Below, piece after piece: positions 27,565 through 34,653 of a DNA stretch of 51,967 bases. The notes beneath the pieces are model-generated. The model made no database searches. It worked only from the letters and a program-made list of their open reading frames with translations, and was not told where the DNA came from. How positions within the stretch are numbered: position 1 is the stretch's first letter; every line of letters starts with the position of its first letter. Position numbers and translations under genes: made by a program. The stretch comes from Spirochaetes bacterium ADurb.Bin110 (GTDB lineage Bacteria > Spirochaetota > Spirochaetia > Treponematales > Rectinemataceae). Where the stretch lies: NCBI GenBank assembly GCA_002070755.1, contig MWDY01000263.1:1-51967 (forward strand). Reading direction: 5' to 3'.

Positions 27565-28524
27565 ATGGCAAAAGAGATTTGCAAATATCGCGACCTAATG
27601 AAGAGAATCTACATCGTGCTTCTTATATGGTTGCTTTTAGGAGGATGTGAACTTCTTTTTCCAACCAATGCTACATTTCGAGGCGAGAAATATGCGGTTG
27701 TGGTAGGGATAAATGATTATATCCATAATGAAGGAAATAGCATTGGGGATTTAGAGTTCTGTGTCGCCGATGCCAAAGCCATGGAAGCCATGTTGACAGA
27801 TGCGGGCTGGAATGTGGAGCTTATCAAGGCGGAATCTGGAGAATCCGACAATGATAAAGCAACAAAAGACGATATAGAGCGCGCTTTGCAGGAAGCTCCA
27901 ACCGATTTAACAACATTTCTTTTCTATTTTTCGGGACACGGCTATGGGGGCATAAATCAAGCCTACATTGTACCAAGCGATGCCGATCTTTCTTCTTATT
28001 CCAAAATGATTTCAAGCATGATTTCGGCTACAGAATTTTCTGATTGGCTCAACAATATAAATGCAACCAACAAACTTGTCATCCTCGATTCTTGCTACTC
28101 GGGAGGCTTTGCAAATCCAGGGGATTGCATAGATGCTGCACCCGGCAACATTGCATCTGATCAGATATCTACAAATATCGAAATGCTTTTCCGCTTTGGT
28201 GAGCTCCTCGCTCAGAACTCCGCTTCCGCGACGAAATATCCCTCTGCGGCTCCTCTTGTAATATCAGCCGCAGGCTGGAATGAAGAGTCCTGGGAATACT
28301 CCAGCAATGACGGTGGCTATGGGATATTCACCCGCTATTTTCTCCAAGCCGCTGAAACATCAGAAGATGGCTCAATGAATGGAGACTTCGATAGCGATGG
28401 GATTCTCTCTTGTATCGAAGCCTACAATTACGCTGAAAAAGCACTTGAAAAAGAATGGCTAGCTACCCAGTTACCGCATATTACAGGCGGCCTTAGGGAT
28501 TTCGCTTTGATCGATTCACGATGA
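27565..28524 (+). CDS. Caspase-like (peptidase C14) lipoprotein
   Basis: A clan CD cysteine peptidase, predicted to be secreted and lipid-anchored. Numbered from the ATG at 27565 (AAAGG 8 bases upstream), a signal peptide MKRIYIVLLIWLLLGGC ends with lipidation at C28. The caspase domain starts KYAVVVGINDY; the catalytic histidine is H125 in FYFSGHGYGG and the cysteine C177 in LVILDSCYSGG. 319 residues with a D-rich tail GDFDSDGILSCIEAY, which looks like a single EF-hand loop (DxDxDG) and might bind calcium. The frame extends 21 codons further upstream and would overlap the barrel gene by 11 bases. Substrate and partners are unknown; no p20/p10 processing site is evident. Confidence 0.85.
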   Translation: MAKEICKYRDLMKRIYIVLLIWLLLGGCELLFPTNATFRGEKYAVVVGINDYIHNEGNSIGDLEFCVADAKAMEAMLTDAGWNVELIKAESGESDNDKATKDDIERALQEAPTDLTTFLFYFSGHGYGGINQAYIVPSDADLSSYSKMISSMISATEFSDWLNNINATNKLVILDSCYSGGFANPGDCIDAAPGNIASDQISTNIEMLFRFGELLAQNSASATKYPSAAPLVISAAGWNEESWEYSSNDGGYGIFTRYFLQAAETSEDGSMNGDFDSDGILSCIEAYNYAEKALEKEWLATQLPHITGGLRDFALIDSR

Positions 28525-28565
28525 GATCTATAAGCAAGAAAGCATTAAAACAATCCGAGTGATAT

Positions 28566-29054
28566 TCAATCTACAAAATCCGTGTCTTCCTTGGAGAATT
28601 CCGGAAAGAAATAGACAAGCACACCAGAACTACGAACTCGCACCTGAGCGATGCCTTTTTTTGCAAGATTATCGAGCTGGCGCTGTGCCTCTTCTATAGG
28701 GATATTGGCCTCGATTGCAACTTCGCCTGCCGTGACCATGCCATTGTTGGCCTTAGCGAGTCGCAGAATAACCCGCTCGGGAGTCTCGGGCTGTCGCATA
28801 TTTGGTATAAATCCACCCCCTTGGCTATAGTTTTCATATCCAATAGCTTCTCTCGCAGCATAAGCGAGATTTGCTTCTCGAACCTGGCGAGGCAGAGTAA
28901 TAAGATCATATAGGCTTCCCAATCCTCCTAGACCACCTGAAAACATCCACAAAAGCCCAGTTCCGGTCTTTCCTAAATAGAAACGATGGAATCCCAGGGC
29001 TCCAAACCCCGAAATAAGCCAGAGGAAATAGGCTGTTGTAAGATTGTATCTCAC
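28566..29054 (-). CDS. TM2-domain membrane protein with C-terminal winged-helix-like region
   Basis: A 162-residue inner-membrane protein. The TM2 domain occupies about residues 3-52: LTTAYFLWLISGFGALGFHRFYLGKTGTGLLWMFSGG with GSLYDLI, two helices joined by the GxHxFYLG turn. After a polar linker, residues about 100-155 (RVILRLAKANNGMVTAGEVAIEANIPIEEAQRQLDNLAKKG) look like a winged helix-turn-helix. The GTG at 29052-29054 is preceded by GGGAGA at 5 bases and starts the domain directly, so I prefer it to the ATG 17 codons upstream. Divergent from asnS. Function unknown. Confidence 0.8.
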   Translation of the reverse strand: MRYNLTTAYFLWLISGFGALGFHRFYLGKTGTGLLWMFSGGLGGLGSLYDLITLPRQVREANLAYAAREAIGYENYSQGGGFIPNMRQPETPERVILRLAKANNGMVTAGEVAIEANIPIEEAQRQLDNLAKKGIAQVRVRSSGVLVYFFPEFSKEDTDFVD

Positions 29055-29189
29055 TATCTTCTCCCAAGCTAAAATTAGCAACCAAGCCCGATGGTATTTG
29101 ACCATAATGGCTCTGTCGTGCTAAAAAGGAGTATATGAATTTTAGCGCATGACGAAAAGCCATGCACCACTCTTTCTATGGAGCTTTTC

Positions 29190-30590
29190 ATGACTCTTCT
29201 TCCAACAATAAAGCAACTTCTTTCCATGGAAGCTGTAGGTCAGCCTGTAACCGTAAGGGGATGGGTCCGCACAAAGCGCGAGACCAAGCAAGCCGTTTTC
29301 ATCGAAGTAAACGATGGTTCTTGTCTATCGAATATCCAATGTGTTCTGGATTCTTCTCTCCAAAAGAACCAATCGATAAATGAGAGCATTTTGCGATTAT
29401 CGACAGGAGCGAGCGTGGAGATAATGGGGGAACTAGTTCCCTCTCCTGCCAAAGGCCAAGAGGTAGAAGTCAAATGCCAACAGATTAAGCTGATAGGCGA
29501 AGCACCTTCAGACCGCTATCCGCTTCAGAAAAAAGCACATAGCCTCGAATTTTTGCGTGAAATCGCGCACTTGAGAATCAGAACAAATACTTTTGCTGCC
29601 GTAGCCCGCGTTCGAAATCGGATGGCGTTCGCTATCCATCAATTTTTCCAGGAACGCGGCTTCTACTACATACATACACCTATTATAACCACAAGCGATG
29701 CAGAGGGAGCTGGCGCAATGTTTCAAGTTACTAGCCTCGATCTTGAAGCGCTCTCAAAATCAGGCACTCCCATCGACTACGACAAGGATTTTTTCGGAAG
29801 AAAGGCTTTCTTGACGGTATCAGGGCAGCTGAATGTCGAAACATATTGCCAAGCGCTTTCGCGAGTCTACACCTTCGGTCCTACCTTTCGCGCTGAAAAC
29901 TCCAATACTACGCGCCATCTTGCCGAATTCTGGATGATAGAACCAGAGATAGCATTCGCTCACCTGGATGACAACATCGCTCTGGCAACCGAGTTCATTC
30001 AATATCTTGTTTCCACAGCCCTTCAGGATTGTGCAGAAGATATAGCCTTCTTCGATCAGCGCATACAACCAGGCTTAAGAGACTCCTTAGAAAAAGTTGT
30101 ACAGACAAGCTTTACTCGAATGAGCTATACCGAGGCGATTCGAGAACTAGAGGCGTCGAATGTAGTTTTCGAATTTAAGCCCTATTGGGGCTGCGATCTT
30201 CAGAGTGAGCATGAAAAATTCCTCACGGAGAAAGTCGCTGGCGGACCGGTAGTGGTAACAGACTACCCAAAGGAAATCAAGGCCTTTTATATGAAACAGA
30301 ATGAAGATGGCAAGACCGTTGCAGCCATGGATGTGCTAGTGCCTCGTTTTGGCGAGATAATCGGGGGTTCCGAGCGAGAATGGAGACTCGATCTTCTCGA
30401 AAAGCGAATGCAGGAATTGGGTCTTGCTAAAGAGCCCTACCAATGGTACCTAGATCTGCGGCGCTACGGCTCCACTCCTCACTCTGGCTTTGGGCTTGGA
30501 TTCGAGCGACTTCTCCTCTATATAACGGGAATGACTAACATTCGCGATGTTATCCCTTTCCCAAGAGCACCACGCCAAGCTGATTTCTAA
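29190..30590 (+). CDS. asnS: Asparaginyl-tRNA synthetase
   Basis: Class IIb synthetase charging tRNA-Asn. An N-terminal OB fold (about 15-105, VTVRGWVRTKRETKQAVFIEV) precedes the catalytic core with motif 1 near FFQERGFYYIHTPIIT, motif 2 in TFGPTFRAENSNTTRHLAEFWMIEPE, and motif 3 GLGFERLLLYITG. The AENSNTTRHL wording separates AsnS from AspS. Two in-frame ATGs exist; the second (29190-29192) has GGAG 6 bases before it, giving 466 residues. dacF-like carboxypeptidase follows by 14 bases. Confidence 0.97.
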   Translation: MTLLPTIKQLLSMEAVGQPVTVRGWVRTKRETKQAVFIEVNDGSCLSNIQCVLDSSLQKNQSINESILRLSTGASVEIMGELVPSPAKGQEVEVKCQQIKLIGEAPSDRYPLQKKAHSLEFLREIAHLRIRTNTFAAVARVRNRMAFAIHQFFQERGFYYIHTPIITTSDAEGAGAMFQVTSLDLEALSKSGTPIDYDKDFFGRKAFLTVSGQLNVETYCQALSRVYTFGPTFRAENSNTTRHLAEFWMIEPEIAFAHLDDNIALATEFIQYLVSTALQDCAEDIAFFDQRIQPGLRDSLEKVVQTSFTRMSYTEAIRELEASNVVFEFKPYWGCDLQSEHEKFLTEKVAGGPVVVTDYPKEIKAFYMKQNEDGKTVAAMDVLVPRFGEIIGGSEREWRLDLLEKRMQELGLAKEPYQWYLDLRRYGSTPHSGFGLGFERLLLYITGMTNIRDVIPFPRAPRQADF

Positions 30591-30604
30591 TCGGGAAAAC
30601 ATCG

Positions 30605-31891
30605 ATGAAGCTTATTCGAGCAATAAAAAGACGCAAAATATCCATAAACAAGGCCAGACTTTCAATTATAGGGATTATCGCATGCCTTGTCATTTTTAGC
30701 CTTCCAGCCAACACGATCGAAACATTCAATAGATTAGGAATAGAAGTTCCTGATCCACCTTCGCTCAACGCCAGGTCAGCCATACTGATAGATGCTGCAA
30801 CAGGGACTGTCTTATATGAAAAAGAAGCGGATCAAAGCCTACCGCCTGCCAGCTTAGCAAAGCTTGTTACTCTCCATATCGCTATGAAAGAGATAAAATC
30901 AGGGAGACTTTCCCTGGACGAGATTATTGAGATCGATCCGCAAGATTGCTCGCCTTCCATACCCTATGGTTCTTCGCTTATGTACTTACAACCACGGATG
31001 AAGGTCAGTGTCCGGGATCTCATGCTGGGAGCGGCTGTAGTATCGGGCAATGATGCGGCCTATGCACTAGCTCGCCGTATCGCAGGATCGAATGAAAAAT
31101 TTGCTCAGATGATGAACGATGAAGTCAAAGCAATGGGCTTCCAAAACCTCAGCTTTGTTGAGCCAAGTGGCCTTTCGGAGTTCAATCTTGTGACTGCGAG
31201 AGATTTTGCTTTTTTCTGTAAAAAATATATTGAATTGCATCCTAAAGCACTCAAAGAGCTTCATTCGATACATTCAATTCAATTCCCTAGACCTGAACAT
31301 GCAACATCACAATACCGCCCTAATGGTATTGTCCTTCAGTATAATCGCAATCCCCTTATATTCAGCTACGAAGGCGCCGATGGCCTCAAAACAGGCTATA
31401 TTATCGAAGTGGGTTATAATATGGCTGCAACAGCGATGCGAAATGGTAATCGCTTTATTGCAGTCCTCTTGGGAGGATCATCGACTCCTTACGCAGATGG
31501 CGCTACCCAGCGCACAAAAGATACGAAAGCCCTCCTCGATTGGGCATTTGCAAATTTTGCTACTGCAAGACCTGGCTACATAATACCAAAGCCTCTCCGT
31601 GTCTGGTTTGGCAAATCGATTTGGGTAGATCCAGAGCCTGAAGGCGAGGCAGCGGTTACTGTTCCTGCTATCCTCAAAGACCGAGCAACTGCTCGAATTG
31701 AGACTGTCAAAAACGTAAAAGCTCCTATATATAGAGGCCAAAAGTTAGGCGAAATCGTCTATGAAATAGATGGTACAAAGATAGCTTCGGTCAACCTAAT
31801 TTCTGGCCAAGATATTTCGAAAGGCAATATATTTAGAACTCTTTTAGATGGCATACAGCGCATCTTTGCTTACATATTCGGAAAGCTTTGA
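30605..31891 (+). CDS. D-alanyl-D-alanine carboxypeptidase (PBP5/DacA-DacF family)
   Basis: Serine DD-carboxypeptidase trimming peptidoglycan stem peptides in the periplasm. After an N-terminal signal or anchor (about 18-36), the three penicillin-binding motifs are present: S83-L-A-K86 in PASLAK, SGN in VSGNDAA, and KTG in GLKTGY. The C-terminal part (about 330-400) fits the beta-sandwich PBP5_C domain. The last 25 residues (FRTLLDGIQRIFAYIFGKL) are amphipathic, as in the membrane-binding helix of PBP5. The length of 428 is normal. It is 14 bases downstream of asnS. Confidence 0.94.
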   Translation: MKLIRAIKRRKISINKARLSIIGIIACLVIFSLPANTIETFNRLGIEVPDPPSLNARSAILIDAATGTVLYEKEADQSLPPASLAKLVTLHIAMKEIKSGRLSLDEIIEIDPQDCSPSIPYGSSLMYLQPRMKVSVRDLMLGAAVVSGNDAAYALARRIAGSNEKFAQMMNDEVKAMGFQNLSFVEPSGLSEFNLVTARDFAFFCKKYIELHPKALKELHSIHSIQFPRPEHATSQYRPNGIVLQYNRNPLIFSYEGADGLKTGYIIEVGYNMAATAMRNGNRFIAVLLGGSSTPYADGATQRTKDTKALLDWAFANFATARPGYIIPKPLRVWFGKSIWVDPEPEGEAAVTVPAILKDRATARIETVKNVKAPIYRGQKLGEIVYEIDGTKIASVNLISGQDISKGNIFRTLLDGIQRIFAYIFGKL

Positions 31892-31964
31892 TCTGTGCTT
31901 GAAAAATATCCTATTTGAGGAAAGCATTGCTATTATGACCAGGCGCTTGAGAAAGATACGGCAA

Positions 31965-32999
31965 TCAATACTCTAACTCTTTCTCCGCTTTATCGATGGC
32001 AGCGAAAAACTTGTCCATCCAGATTCTTCCTTCCTCTTTGTACTGCGTAAGCAAAAACTTCTGCGCTGCAGGGACCATAATATCCTGAAACTGCTTTATA
32101 ACGGCTCTGGATGGGACATAGACCTGCATTTTCTTGGAAAGCGTTGGAAGGCCCCTTTCGGTTGAGTCTATTATTCTCGATAGTCCCCTTCCTGCTAAAA
32201 TTGCAGTTTTTGCAGCATCATCCACGATTATTCTAAGTTCTTTGGAAAGGCTATTGTAGAACTCTAGGTTGATGACCCATACATAAGGAGAATATATAAG
32301 ATCTAATAGAGTCACATATCTCTGTACTTCATATAATCTATCCATGACTATGATAGATACCGGATTCATTTGACCATCCACTACTCCAGCTAGAAGGCTT
32401 TTATATAGTTCCGACCAGGCAATGGAAATTGGAGTTGCACCTAGCGCCCTAACAATTTCCTGATGGAGTGGGATAGGCATAGTTCTTAGTCTGAGGCCCT
32501 TTAAGTCTCCAGGTGATCTAATTGGCCTCTTTGAATTCGTGATGGCAAAAAATCCTCCTGATTCTCCAAAACCAAGGACATGAAAACCAGCCTTTTCTTC
32601 TATGTCAGCGGCGAGTTCTTTTCCAAACTGCCCATCGTATACATTGTAAGCTACGTTGTAACTCGAAAATGCAAAAGGGATGTTAGTAACATCTATGAGA
32701 GGATAGAATTGAGCAATGGCACCAGAGGTAGAGATAAAAGATTGTACCTTGCCCGACTTAACCTGGATCAACGTTTCAACTTCTTTCCCTATCTCACCAT
32801 CAGGGTAAATCTCAACTTTTATCTGGCCATCCGACTTGCTCTCTACTTCGCTTTTGAAAACTGCCGACATGGCGGCTGATACTACCTCATAAGGCGCTTG
32901 AGGATTTAGGTGCGCTAGTTTTAGAGTGATTTCTCCAGACGCGGAGGCTGGAAATGATAGGAACAATAAGATAAACCAGGCAACCACCACTTTTTTCAT
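31965..32999 (-). CDS. TRAP transporter solute-binding protein, DctP family, without nearby permease
   Basis: Periplasmic binding protein of tripartite ATP-independent transporters. The signal peptide MKKVVVAWFILLFLSFPASASG is followed by the family start ITLKLAHLNPQAPYEVVSAAMSAVF, and later ESGGFFAITNSKRPIRSPGDLKGLRLRTMPIP with the conserved RxxP-type arginine that pairs with the substrate carboxylate, and WSELYKSLLAGVVDGQMNP. 344 residues. A near-perfect AAGGAGG lies 7 bases before the ATG at 32997-32999; the longer frame is rejected. It starts 10 bases after the Rrf2 gene, so they form an operon. No DctQ or DctM gene is in the window, so membrane partners must lie elsewhere. Substrate unknown. 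Confidence 0.9.
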   Translation of the reverse strand: MKKVVVAWFILLFLSFPASASGEITLKLAHLNPQAPYEVVSAAMSAVFKSEVESKSDGQIKVEIYPDGEIGKEVETLIQVKSGKVQSFISTSGAIAQFYPLIDVTNIPFAFSSYNVAYNVYDGQFGKELAADIEEKAGFHVLGFGESGGFFAITNSKRPIRSPGDLKGLRLRTMPIPLHQEIVRALGATPISIAWSELYKSLLAGVVDGQMNPVSIIVMDRLYEVQRYVTLLDLIYSPYVWVINLEFYNSLSKELRIIVDDAAKTAILAGRGLSRIIDSTERGLPTLSKKMQVYVPSRAVIKQFQDIMVPAAQKFLLTQYKEEGRIWMDKFFAAIDKAEKELEY

Positions 33000-33009
33000 G
33001 GATGCCTCC

Positions 33010-33420
33010 TTAAGTCGATGATATTTCAGGTTCCGCAATTTCCGCTAGAGTCACAGATTCGAGATATAGATCGACTGTACTTTTAAGTCCCAGCCAAAAA
33101 CGCCTAGGCAGACAGCCCTCGCCTAATATGCAACTCGCTGCATTGTCGACACATTCGACAAGCCTTATCTCGCCTTCGGTTGCCTTTACCACCTCACTCA
33201 TTGGGATAAGCGCTGGATCTTTTGCAAGCCTGTATCCTCCACTCCGGCCACGCTTAGCGATCAAAAGTCCAGCATTTTTCAATTTACCTAGAATTGCTTC
33301 AAGGTATTTAGAGGGAATATGCTCTGCTTGTGCGATGCTTGCAACGCTTGCGGACTTTGCATGCACTATATGCACAAGGGCTCGAATAGCATACTGTGTC
33401 TTTGTTGGAACCTGAAACAT
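33010..33420 (-). CDS. Rrf2-family regulator with three candidate Fe-S cysteines
   Basis: A 136-residue winged-helix regulator: YAIRALVHIVHAKSASVASIAQAEHIPSKYLEAILGKLKNAGLL and the wing RGRSGGYRLAKDP are diagnostic of Rrf2. Cysteines C90, C97 and C103 (ECVDNAASCILGEGC) match the spacing of the cluster ligands of IscR, so an Fe-S sensor is likely; the family also includes NsrR and RirA. It is followed after 10 bases by the TRAP binding protein and preceded by the oxidoreductase genes. No isc/suf genes are nearby, so it is probably not IscR in function. AGTAGG lies 8 bases before the ATG and overlaps a candidate operator. Confidence 0.92.
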   Translation of the reverse strand: MFQVPTKTQYAIRALVHIVHAKSASVASIAQAEHIPSKYLEAILGKLKNAGLLIAKRGRSGGYRLAKDPALIPMSEVVKATEGEIRLVECVDNAASCILGEGCLPRRFWLGLKSTVDLYLESVTLAEIAEPEISST

Positions 33421-33430
33421 TATAATTCCT

Positions 33431-33441
33431 ACTAAATAAGT
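33431..33441. promoter_or_regulatory. Candidate Rrf2-type operator dyad
   Basis: ACTAAATAAGT is an imperfect dyad (ACT/AGT arms with an A/T centre) located between the predicted transcription start and the Shine-Dalgarno of the Rrf2 gene. Its arms resemble the GACT...AGTC core seen in several Rrf2 operators, suggesting autoregulation; this is inference from position and pattern. Confidence 0.35.
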
Positions 33442-33451
33442 CTGAATATTA

Positions 33452-33480
33452 AATATCGCTTTTTATGATGGCTTTGTCAA
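33452..33480 (-). promoter_or_regulatory. Promoter of the Rrf2-dctP operon
   Basis: Perfect -35 TTGACA (33475-33480) begins right after the stop codon of the upstream oxidoreductase gene; a 17-base spacer leads to -10 GATATT (33452-33457). The predicted start near 33445 gives a leader of about 24 bases. Confidence 0.6.
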
Positions 33481-34653
33481 TCAGCTCAGAAGCTCAGCAT
33501 GGTCGAAGCTGCGATTGATCGAAAGTTCTTCAAACAAAAAACCATAATCAGTGAAACCCTCGGGCCTTTCATGGCAACCATTTGCAGCAATTGACCGCGC
33601 AATGATGCTGCCTAGACCAGGCCCCATCATAAAGCCTTGTCCGCACATCCCAACAAGCTGCAAGAAATTCACAGCCATATCGGGGTAGCCAATAATCGGA
33701 AGACCATCAGGAGTCATCGGATACATGCCGCGCCATGTCCTCCGCACACGCAAATTGCGAAGCCTAGGATACAGCTCAAGCATTCGACGAACGACAAGCG
33801 GAAGAAAAGTGGATGTAGAATCCTTGTCTCGACCCCATATTTGTGGGCGAGGAGTAATACAGAACACAATCTGCCCTGTAGCAGCCTGATAGAAATAATA
33901 ATTGCCGGATTCGGCATCTGAGCGGATATCGACGATCATTGGTTCCATAAAACGCTCGACCGGTTCTGTCACACCTGCCTCGTGGCAATCTGGAAATACA
34001 GGCAGATCGAAGCCGGCTATTTTTGCAATGTCAGCAGCCTTTGCGCCCGCTGCATTGACAAAGATGTCTGCAGAAAAACTCTCACCGCCCGCTTCAATCG
34101 AAGAGATTCTTTCGCCTTCTCTATGAATTGCTTTTACCTTAGTATTGAAGAAAAAAGATACACCAGCTTCTAGCGCAAGGTAATGAAAAGCACTTGCAGC
34201 CATAAGAGGCGAAGCATAGCCATCCTGAGGGCTAAAGGTGCCTCCTCTTAGATCATCGGTTCTAAGCCCAGGCGCGAGACGATAAACTGTATCTGGGCAT
34301 ACCCAGTCAATATCCAGACCAGCGACTTTCTGCTTTTCTAGAAGTGCGCAAAACTGTTGTTCTGTCGCTTCATCAAACGCGAGATAAAGGTAACCTCCCT
34401 GCCTCCATTCCACATCCAATCCATACTTCTCCTGCATCGAAGAAAAAAGCCTTATCGACTCAAGACAGATATGAATCTTTGCAGGATCTGAGTGAGTAGC
34501 TCTTATTCCGCCTATAGCAGCCCGATTCTGACCTCTTCCCCAGGAAGCTTCCTCATCTAGCAATGCAACCTTGAGACCTTTTTCTGCAAGCTGCCAGGAT
34601 AGCGGCAGGCCCACCGATCCAGCTCCTATTATTACAATATCATAATTTTTCAT
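33481..34653 (-). CDS. FAD-dependent oxidoreductase, DadA/SoxB-like (amine or amino-acid dehydrogenase subunit)
   Basis: A 390-residue flavoprotein of the DAO superfamily. The FAD-binding GAGSVGLPLSWQLAEKG is at 10-26; the second part has IFVNAAGAKAADIA (FAD contact) and the closing TPDGLPIIG...GMCGQGFMMGPGLG typical of sarcosine oxidase beta, glycine/D-amino-acid oxidases and the HcnC/OoxB/proline dehydrogenase beta subunits. It starts inside the stop of the preceding gene (ATGA overlap, 34650-34653), so the two are translationally coupled subunits. By family logic it oxidises a secondary amine or amino acid and passes electrons to the partner. Substrate is not determinable: sarcosine, D-proline, hydroxyproline and opines are all possible. 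Confidence 0.88.
   Translation of the reverse strand: MKNYDIVIIGAGSVGLPLSWQLAEKGLKVALLDEEASWGRGQNRAAIGGIRATHSDPAKIHICLESIRLFSSMQEKYGLDVEWRQGGYLYLAFDEATEQQFCALLEKQKVAGLDIDWVCPDTVYRLAPGLRTDDLRGGTFSPQDGYASPLMAASAFHYLALEAGVSFFFNTKVKAIHREGERISSIEAGGESFSADIFVNAAGAKAADIAKIAGFDLPVFPDCHEAGVTEPVERFMEPMIVDIRSDAESGNYYFYQAATGQIVFCITPRPQIWGRDKDSTSTFLPLVVRRMLELYPRLRNLRVRRTWRGMYPMTPDGLPIIGYPDMAVNFLQLVGMCGQGFMMGPGLGSIIARSIAANGCHERPEGFTDYGFLFEELSINRSFDHAELLS

Noticed and set aside
31892..31964. Bidirectional terminator between the carboxypeptidase and TRAP genes
   Set aside because: No stem of useful length followed by a T tract on either strand.
33010..33420. Assignment of the Rrf2 protein as IscR proper
   Set aside because: The cysteine spacing fits, but no isc or suf genes are nearby and it is linked to a TRAP binding protein, so only the family name is given.
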